21,674 nucleotides of DNA, from positions 1 to 21,674 of the forward strand of contig CADBTG010000086.1 in the NCBI GenBank assembly GCA_902797475.1. The letters are read 5' to 3'. Source of the DNA: an uncultured Lachnospiraceae bacterium. GTDB taxonomy: Bacteria; Bacillota; Clostridia; Lachnospirales; Lachnospiraceae. Below the pieces are notes generated by a model that ran no database searches, had not been told where the DNA came from, and saw only the letters and a program-made list of their open reading frames with translations. This document shows positions 16,228 to 21,674 of the stretch, one piece after another (position 1 is the first letter of the stretch; each line of letters opens with the position of its first letter). The translations under genes were made by a program, and so were the position numbers.

Positions 16228-17286
16228 CTATTTAAAAACCCAGCGCTGCTGGAATTGGTAACTGAGCAGGAACAGAACAAAGTCCACAATCATCTTGATG
16301 ACGGACTCCAAAAACGTTGCGCCGAGGTCGAGAATCTTCTCGGCCACGATGTTCACCAGGAGGTACGATGCCAGTAACTGACATGCCGCCAGAATGTAAT
16401 ACCGCACAAGCGAACGCTTCACGTCCGCGTCGGAACGGAACACCACTTTTCTGTTCACCGTGTAGTTGAACAGCGAGCTCACCACTCTTGCGCCGACTGT
16501 CGCAATCAGCAGGCGGACCGAACCGTCCAGGCTGTCTCCGATCGCCAGATTGATGACCGTGAACAGCAGGAAATCCAAAAGGAACGAAGCAATCGAGCTG
16601 CCGATGAACTTCAGGATGATCATGTAAATCCGGATGGAATCGCGGAACGGGTGAAAATGCGACGATGCATTGTCATCGATATACACCGTGTCGATGACCA
16701 CCTCCGAGAACTCGATTCCCTGCCGCTTCATCACAAGCAGCTGGTTGGTCTCGTATTCATACCGGTCACCCGCAACCTCGCACATAGCCGGCAGGTGTTT
16801 GAAAGGAATTGCCCGAAGTCCCGTCTGCGTATCGCTGATTTTGATTCCGCAGGCAAATCGGAACACGCCTTTTGTAATGTTGTTGCCGATTCGGCTTTTC
16901 TTCGGAACGTGCGGCAACGAAAAATCCCGGACGCCGAGAATCACTCTGTTTCCGTCGGCCTCCATCGCCTCCGCGCATGCCCGGATATCCTTCGGCAGAT
17001 GCTGCCCGTCGGCATCCACGGTCACAACGCCCGCAACGTCCTTCCGATTTTCAAGGATATAGGCAAATGCCGTCTTCATGGCCCTGCCTTTGCCTTTATT
17101 CACTTCATGGGTTAAGACCGTCACGCCGGGAAGCTTCGACACTTCCTCGAAGAACGAAAGGTACTCCGGACCGCTTCCGTCATTGACCACAACGACGTCG
17201 GTGAAGCCCTCCGCAAGAATGCTCTTAACCGTATTAACCATCTTCCCGTCCGGATTCAGGGAGGGAACGATGACGATTGTATTCAT
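16228..17286 (-). CDS. Family 2 glycosyltransferase fused to a GtrA-like membrane domain
   Basis: A 352-residue fusion. Residues 1-215 form a GT2 domain of the polyprenyl-phosphate sugar synthase type: IVIVPSLNPDG start, VVVVNDGSG, EVNKGKGRAMKTAF, the metal-binding TVDADGQH near residue 90, and SDTQTGLRA at 151-159. Residues 223-352 carry four hydrophobic spans with the GtrA signatures IGSSIASFLLDFLLF and FNYTVNRKVVF. Such fusions are expected to charge a lipid carrier phosphate with a sugar at the inner face of the membrane and help it cross. The start has an imperfect AGGCGGTGG box. It follows the PAP2 gene by 15 nt and precedes the phosphodiester glycosidase gene. The sugar is unknown. Confidence 0.92.
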   Translation of the reverse strand: MNTIVIVPSLNPDGKMVNTVKSILAEGFTDVVVVNDGSGPEYLSFFEEVSKLPGVTVLTHEVNKGKGRAMKTAFAYILENRKDVAGVVTVDADGQHLPKDIRACAEAMEADGNRVILGVRDFSLPHVPKKSRIGNNITKGVFRFACGIKISDTQTGLRAIPFKHLPAMCEVAGDRYEYETNQLLVMKRQGIEFSEVVIDTVYIDDNASSHFHPFRDSIRIYMIILKFIGSSIASFLLDFLLFTVINLAIGDSLDGSVRLLIATVGARVVSSLFNYTVNRKVVFRSDADVKRSLVRYYILAACQLLASYLLVNIVAEKILDLGATFLESVIKMIVDFVLFLLSYQFQQRWVFK

Positions 17287-17301
17287 AGTCCCACCGCCTT
17301 T

Positions 17302-17904
17302 TTACTGCACCGGCTCCTCTGCCGGTTCGGCCTCCGCTACGGAAAGCTCTTTTCTCTGCTGAATCTTCTTCAAAATGAAATTACCGATGACATTGGCCAG
17401 AATGCCGAGAATCAGGCCGCTCACGAAGCCTCCGACGATATCGGACGGATAGTGAATGCCGACATAGATTCTGGAAAATGAGATGAGAGCCGCCATCAGA
17501 ATCAGCGGAGCCCACCAGCGCTTCCGAACGTTCGGCAGAATCGCAAAGCACGAAGCAAAGCTTGCTGCGGTATGACCCGACGGGAACGAAGCATCGTGAG
17601 CCTCTTTGATCAGAAGATCGATTTCCGGAATCAGTACATAGGGTCTCGTGCGGTTGATCAGAACCTTCAGGCAGCAGTTGTTTAAAAGAACCGAGCCTGC
17701 CAGAGCGCCCGCCGAGAACAGCCCCGCCTTTCTCGTTTTTTTGAAGCAAAGCAGGATGCAGGTCAGAATGATCCAGAATATTCCGGCGTCCCCGAGGTGG
17801 GTGACTGCCTTGAAGAATTCATTCAGAAATCCGACTCTCCAATGCTCCTGAACGTACAACAGAATGTCTCTGTCCATCTCAAAAATTCCGAGAAAGCCAA
17901 GCAT
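17302..17904 (-). CDS. PAP2-superfamily membrane phosphatase
   Basis: A 200-residue polytopic membrane protein with all three PAP2 phosphatase motifs: KVLINRTRP (residues 80-88), FPSGHT (107-112) and SRIYVGIHYPSD (144-155). These bind phosphate and supply the catalytic histidines. Family members remove phosphate from undecaprenyl pyrophosphate, phosphatidylglycerol phosphate or similar lipids. GGAGG lies 5 nt before the ATG at 17904, favouring it over the internal ATG at residue 10. It is first in the operon, directly before a lipid-carrier-type glycosyltransferase, so recycling of a polyprenyl carrier is a reasonable guess. The C-terminal AEAEPAEEPVQ tail is acidic and probably unstructured. 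Confidence 0.93.
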   Translation of the reverse strand: MLGFLGIFEMDRDILLYVQEHWRVGFLNEFFKAVTHLGDAGIFWIILTCILLCFKKTRKAGLFSAGALAGSVLLNNCCLKVLINRTRPYVLIPEIDLLIKEAHDASFPSGHTAASFASCFAILPNVRKRWWAPLILMAALISFSRIYVGIHYPSDIVGGFVSGLILGILANVIGNFILKKIQQRKELSVAEAEPAEEPVQ

Positions 17905-17923
17905 AAAAACCTCCGGTCAAAAG

Positions 17924-17943
17924 GGTTTCGTCAGGCCGAAACC
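17924..17943 (-). other. Leader hairpin upstream of the PAP2 gene
   Basis: A perfect 7-bp stem GGTTTCG/CGAAACC with a 6-nt loop lies in the short untranslated leader, between the predicted start of RNA and the ribosome binding site. No T-tract follows; an mRNA-stabilising role is possible. Confidence 0.4.
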
Positions 17944-17977
17944 GGACGTTTCGACATGATAGCCCATAATCGGATAT

Positions 17978-18006
17978 ATTATACCACAATGCCCCCGCTC
18001 TGTCAC
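17978..18006 (-). promoter_or_regulatory. Near-consensus promoter of the PAP2-glycosyltransferase operon
   Basis: On the minus strand GTGACA (18006-18001) is followed by a 17-bp spacer and a perfect TATAAT (17983-17978). Transcription would start near 17971, about 67 nt before the PAP2 ATG. With one mismatch in the -35 and none in the -10 it should be constitutively strong under the main sigma factor. Confidence 0.8.
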
Positions 18007-18129
18007 GGAAAATCTGAAAGAAATCACAAATTGCAGCACCCCCGGACTTCTCCTTCACCGGTCATCCGCACGTTCGAAAGTCTCCTTTTCGTTCAGTGCT
18101 TTACCGGCCGTGCTTCACCCGCCCCCCCT

Positions 18130-18161
18130 AAAACAGCGAAAGCCTGGAAACCGGGCTTTCG
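18130..18161 (-). terminator. Probable terminator of the tRNA nucleotidyltransferase gene
   Basis: Immediately after the stop codon (18162-18164) the arms CGAAAGCC (18137-18144) and GGCTTTCG (18154-18161) form an 8-bp stem with a 9-nt loop. It is followed on the minus strand by CTGTTTTAG. The T-tract is short, so efficiency may be modest. The remainder of this intergenic stretch up to the PAP2 promoter holds no recognisable gene. Confidence 0.65.
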
Positions 18162-19535
18162 TTAACGTTTTGCTTTTTCAAGCAGATATTCCTTTGTGTT
18201 GTGCTCCGGGTTAAGAAGCACATCTTCAAGAAGGCTGTTCAAAACCTCCCCGAGCTCCGGTCCTGCGGGATACCCGAGTGCCATCAGATCCGCACCGTTT
18301 ACGGCAAGCATCTTAAGATTGACACAGTGCCCTTCCGAAACGACAGTCCGGTAAGCCTCCCGAAGCATTTCGATGCGTTTCAGGCATCCGGCAAGATACT
18401 GCGGTGCCTTAGCGCCCGCATCGGCCGTGAAAACCGCAAACAGAAACGGCATCCTCTCGGTCCCGATCCGGTTCATCAAAAACCGTACCGTCACAGCCGG
18501 TTCCTCGCCGTGCCTGCGATACAGCGTATCGTGGTAATATACAAGCTTCGTGCAGGAATCAATCGTCTCGTTATCAAACTTCAGGCGCCGCAAAACCTCT
18601 TTGGCAGTTGCCGCGCCGGGCTTCGCATGTCCCTTAAAATGCGCCTGCCCGTTCTCGTCAAACGTCTTGCACTGCGGCTTCGCGCTGTCGTGTAAAAGCA
18701 TCGTATAGTTAAGCATCGCCTGCTCCTTTGGGGAAGCATTCCGATACTCTTCTGTCCTGTGAAGCCCGTGAATGGTTTCCGTCGTGTGACGGGCTACGTC
18801 GTAGATATGGTGCACATTTTCCTGCGGCGTATCGCACATGAGATCCCACTCCGGCAGCCAGTCCGCCGTGATCCCGAGAGCGCGCGCCTCAAACAGCTCC
18901 TCCGGATGCTCCGAACTAAGAAGCTTCGTCAGTTCCTCGCGAATCCGCTCGGCGCTTACGGCTTTCAGATTGCCCGAAAGTTCCTTCATTGCTTCCTTCG
19001 TCGCGGGCTCGATCGTGAATCCGAGCTGGGCCGCAAACCGCACCGCCCGAAGAATCCGAAGCGCATCCTCAGAGAATCGCTCGGTCGGGTTGCCGACCGC
19101 CCGGATGATGCCCGCCTCCAGGTCCTTCATGCCGTCGAACAGATCGACCAGGCCGGTGCTTTCGTTATAGGCCATCGCGTTGATTGTAAAATCGCGCCGG
19201 AGCAGGTCCTCCCCGAGATTCCTCGTGAATGTGACCGAATCCGGATGGCGAAAATCTTCGTACGTTCCGTCAATCCGGTAGGTCGTAACCTCATAGCCCT
19301 CCTGCCCGCGCATGACGGTCACCGTGCCGTGTTCGATTCCGGTGTCGACCGTCCTCGGAAAGAGGCGCTTCACCTCCTCCGGCAGCGCCGAAGTCGTGAT
19401 GTCCCAGTCCTGCGGAACCCTGTTAAGGAGCGCATCACGAACACACCCGCCGACGGCGTAGGCTTCAAAGCCGGCCGTTTCGAGTGTCCTGATGATCCGT
19501 TTCACATTTTCCGGCAATGTTATGGAAAATGCCAT
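18162..19535 (-). CDS. cca: tRNA nucleotidyltransferase / poly(A) polymerase family protein with HD domain (CCA-adding)
   Basis: A 457-residue protein of class II nucleotidyltransferase type. The head carries AVGGCVRDALL (residues 27-37) and the metal-binding DWD (43-45). GTVTVM and the RRDFTINAMA motif (113-122) follow, then the nucleotide- and RNA-binding helices SEDALRILRAVRFAAQLGF. An HD-type domain follows with HHIYDVARHT and LHDSAKP (His282-Asp283), as in many bacterial CCA enzymes. It adds or repairs the 3' CCA of tRNA in the cytoplasm. GGAGG lies 6 nt before the ATG. Family members include dedicated poly(A) polymerases and A- or CC-adding enzymes; the full length with HD domain favours CCA addition. 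Confidence 0.93.
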   Translation of the reverse strand: MAFSITLPENVKRIIRTLETAGFEAYAVGGCVRDALLNRVPQDWDITTSALPEEVKRLFPRTVDTGIEHGTVTVMRGQEGYEVTTYRIDGTYEDFRHPDSVTFTRNLGEDLLRRDFTINAMAYNESTGLVDLFDGMKDLEAGIIRAVGNPTERFSEDALRILRAVRFAAQLGFTIEPATKEAMKELSGNLKAVSAERIREELTKLLSSEHPEELFEARALGITADWLPEWDLMCDTPQENVHHIYDVARHTTETIHGLHRTEEYRNASPKEQAMLNYTMLLHDSAKPQCKTFDENGQAHFKGHAKPGAATAKEVLRRLKFDNETIDSCTKLVYYHDTLYRRHGEEPAVTVRFLMNRIGTERMPFLFAVFTADAGAKAPQYLAGCLKRIEMLREAYRTVVSEGHCVNLKMLAVNGADLMALGYPAGPELGEVLNSLLEDVLLNPEHNTKEYLLEKAKR

Positions 19536-19546
19536 GCAGCTCCTCC

Positions 19547-19584
19547 GAAAAACAAAAAGTCCGGGGATGAACAGGCATCCCCGG
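19547..19584 (-). terminator. Strong intrinsic terminator after glycogen phosphorylase
   Basis: A perfect 9-bp GC-rich stem (CCGGGGATG at 19561-19569 with CATCCCCGG at 19576-19584) and a 6-nt loop are followed on the minus strand by ACTTTTTGTTTTT. This is a textbook Rho-independent terminator. Its T-tract ends 1-2 nt before the GGAGG of the next gene. Confidence 0.93.
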
Positions 19585-19596
19585 TTCTTTTAAATT

Positions 19597-21674
19597 CTAC
19601 AATTCAACGGTCACCTTGTCAAGGTGCCAGATGTCCTTCACGTACTCCTCAATCGTACGGTCGGAACTGAATTTGCCGGACTTGGCAACATTGAGAAGTG
19701 CCATCTTAGCCCAGCCCGCTTCATCGCGGTAAGCTTCCTCAACCTTCTTCTGGGCCTCGGCGTAAGAGCGGAAGTCCTTCAGGATGAAGTACTGGTCGGC
19801 TTTCTCGCCTCCGCGTGTGCAAAGCAGCGAGTCGTAAATCTCACGGAAACGGTCCGGATCGTCCGGGCTGTAGAAGCCGTTGATCATCTGCGTCATCACA
19901 AGGCGGATATCCTGGTCGGTATTGAAGATCTCGCACGGATTGTAGCCGCCGTTGTTCTCGTAGTTGATGACTTCGTCACTCGAAAGACCGAAGATGAAGG
20001 CATTCTCGGCGCCGACTTCCTCGACGATTTCCACATTGGCACCGTCCATCGTACCGATTGTCACGGCGCCGTTCAGCATGAACTTCATGTTACCGGTACC
20101 GCTTGCTTCCTTGCTGGCCGTCGAAATCTGCTCGGAAACATCGGCTGCGGCGAAGATCCACTCGGCATTGGAAACACGGTAGTTTTCGATGAAGACAACC
20201 TTCATCTTGCCCTTGATGGACTTGTCGTTGTTGACGACGTCGGCCACGCTGTTGATCAGCTTGATGATGGCCTTCGCTCTTCTGTATCCGGCACTCGCCT
20301 TGGCGCCGAAGATGAAGGTTCTCGGATAGAAATCCATCTCCGGGTTTGCGCGAAGCTGATTGTAAAGGTACATCACGTGCATGATGTTCAGCAGCTGACG
20401 CTTGTATTCATGCAGACGCTTTACCTGCACGTCGAAAATGGAACGGGGATCCACTTCGATGCCGTTATGTTCCTGAATGTATTTGCACAGACGGAGCTTG
20501 TTCTGATACTTGATGTTCATGAACTCCTTCTGGCTCTTCTTGTCGTCGGCGTAAACCGCAAGCTCGTTGATGTGCGGCAGGTTCGTAATCCACTCGTCGC
20601 CGATCTTGCCGGTTACCCAGTTTGCAAGTAACGGGTTGCCGTGCAGCAGGAAGCGGCGCTGTGTGATGCCGTTCGTCTTGTTGTTGAATTTTTCAGGGAA
20701 AATCTCATAGAAATCGCGAAGCTGTTCCTTCTTCAGGATTTCGGTATGAAGTCTTGCAACACCGTTTACGGAGAAGCCGGCCACGATTGCGAGGTTCGCC
20801 ATGCGGACCTGACCGTCCATGAGGATTGCCATCTTCTGAAGCTTTCCGTAATCATTCGGATATCTCTGCTGCAGCTGCTCGGTAAACCGACGGTTGATTT
20901 CCTCAACAATCTGGTATACACGGGGAAGCAGGCGCGAGAAAAGGTCGATGGGCCATTTTTCAAGAGCTTCCGACATGATCGTGTGGTTTGTATATGCACA
21001 GCACCGGTTTGTAATCGACCATGCCTCGTCCCAGCTCAGGTAATACTCGTCCATGAGGATTCTCATGAGCTCGGGAATCGTTACGGTCGGGTGCGTGTCA
21101 TTTAACTGGAATACAACCTTCTCGGGAAGATTGCGAATGTCGTCATGGGTGCTCATGTACTTTGCCACCGCACGCTGCACGCTTGCGGAAACGAAGAAGT
21201 ACTGCTGCTTTAAGCGGAGCTCCTTGCCGGCGTAATGGTTGTCGTTCGGGTAAAGCACCTCGCAGATCAGTCTGGCAAGGTTCTGCTGCTCAACGGCCTT
21301 GTGATAATCGCCGCGGTCAAAGCTCTCAAGGTTGAAGTTGTCAATCGCTTCCGCATCCCAAATCCGAAGCGTATTCACAACGTTGTTGCCGTAGCCGACG
21401 ATCGGCAGGTCGTAAGGAATTGCGCGAACGGACTGTGCGCCCTCCTGTGTAAAATGCTCATGTCCCTGCTCATCTCTGGAGTAACGGACATAACCGCCGA
21501 ACTTAACCTCGCATGCATATTCCGGACGCTTAATCTCGAACGGATTTCCTTCCGCAAGCCAGTCATCCGGACGCTCTACCTGGTAGCCGTCCCTGATTTC
21601 CTGCTTGAACATGCCGTATTTGTAACGAATGCCGCAACCGTATGCCGGATAACCGAGCGTTGCGAGCGAATCCA
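19597..21674 (-). CDS. glgP: Glycogen/starch/maltodextrin phosphorylase (5' end beyond window)
   Basis: About 691 C-terminal residues are present of a family usually near 800-820; the reading frame runs off the window at 21674, so the start is outside. The first visible residues, DSLATLGYPAYGCGIRYKYG, match the conserved active-site gate region of GT35 phosphorylases. The pyridoxal-phosphate segment EASGTGNMKFMLNGA is intact, with the cofactor-binding Lys codon at 20083-20085. VQLNDTHPT-type and RVHEYKRQ-type segments (here FQLNDTHPTVTIPELMR and VKRLHEYKRQLLN) are present. The enzyme releases glucose-1-phosphate from storage alpha-glucan in the cytoplasm. It ends at TAG just before a strong terminator. 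It is probably unrelated in regulation to the importer operon. Confidence 0.96.
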   Translation of the reverse strand, partial: DSLATLGYPAYGCGIRYKYGMFKQEIRDGYQVERPDDWLAEGNPFEIKRPEYACEVKFGGYVRYSRDEQGHEHFTQEGAQSVRAIPYDLPIVGYGNNVVNTLRIWDAEAIDNFNLESFDRGDYHKAVEQQNLARLICEVLYPNDNHYAGKELRLKQQYFFVSASVQRAVAKYMSTHDDIRNLPEKVVFQLNDTHPTVTIPELMRILMDEYYLSWDEAWSITNRCCAYTNHTIMSEALEKWPIDLFSRLLPRVYQIVEEINRRFTEQLQQRYPNDYGKLQKMAILMDGQVRMANLAIVAGFSVNGVARLHTEILKKEQLRDFYEIFPEKFNNKTNGITQRRFLLHGNPLLANWVTGKIGDEWITNLPHINELAVYADDKKSQKEFMNIKYQNKLRLCKYIQEHNGIEVDPRSIFDVQVKRLHEYKRQLLNIMHVMYLYNQLRANPEMDFYPRTFIFGAKASAGYRRAKAIIKLINSVADVVNNDKSIKGKMKVVFIENYRVSNAEWIFAAADVSEQISTASKEASGTGNMKFMLNGAVTIGTMDGANVEIVEEVGAENAFIFGLSSDEVINYENNGGYNPCEIFNTDQDIRLVMTQMINGFYSPDDPDRFREIYDSLLCTRGGEKADQYFILKDFRSYAEAQKKVEEAYRDEAGWAKMALLNVAKSGKFSSDRTIEEYVKDIWHLDKVTVEL

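Noticed and set aside
18011..18085. Short minus-strand frame (about 15 codons, GTG or ATG start) after an AAAGGAGA sequence upstream of the PAP2 promoter
   Set aside because: Too short, no promoter, and spacing from the ribosome-like site is long; no support beyond chance.

Overview
The window reads as a chromosomal segment of a low-to-mid GC Gram-positive bacterium. A clostridial member of the Bacillota, perhaps Lachnospiraceae-like, fits best. The reasons are strong GGAGG ribosome binding sites before almost every gene, dense operons with short gaps or ATGA-type overlaps, classic TATAAT promoters, binding-protein-dependent sugar importers encoded without their ATPase, and an AraC regulator with a cupin sensor domain. 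The taxonomic guess is inference from gene content; no rRNA or other marker is present.

Region 1 (1-12212, minus strand) is one long apparent operon of nine genes. In transcription order it holds: a 1006-residue membrane-anchored solute-binding protein with carbohydrate-binding-like N-terminal domains; a MalF-type and a MalG-type permease; a secreted beta-propeller (NHL-like)/TPR protein with a C-terminal membrane anchor; a Yip1-family membrane protein; a large membrane-anchored DUF5696-like, possibly glycosidase-like protein; a second MalF/MalG pair; and a lipoprotein cut by the window edge that is probably the second solute-binding protein. Two importers thus bracket a core of three surface or membrane proteins. 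I read this as a surface glycan (or glycoconjugate) sensing, processing and import locus. The substrate is unknown.

Region 2 (12213-13530) is the control region. A 377-bp AT-rich divergent intergenic region carries a good plus-strand promoter and several GTGCAAA-type motifs, followed by a plus-strand AraC-family regulator, the likely controller of Region 1. A strong bidirectional terminator closes the regulator gene and the convergent Region 3 operon.

Region 3 (13551-17904, minus strand) is a four-gene operon with a near-consensus promoter: a PAP2 phosphatase, a GT2 glycosyltransferase fused to a GtrA-like membrane domain, a membrane-anchored phosphodiester glycosidase (NAGPA-like) protein, and an unrecognised single-span membrane protein. 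Together they suggest lipid-linked glycan or cell-envelope polymer metabolism.

Region 4 (18130-21674, minus strand) is housekeeping: a CCA-adding/poly(A) polymerase-type tRNA nucleotidyltransferase, preceded by glycogen phosphorylase whose 5' end lies beyond the window. A textbook intrinsic terminator sits between them, directly against the ribosome binding site of the tRNA nucleotidyltransferase gene. No tRNA, rRNA, CRISPR array, insertion sequence or phage gene was seen.
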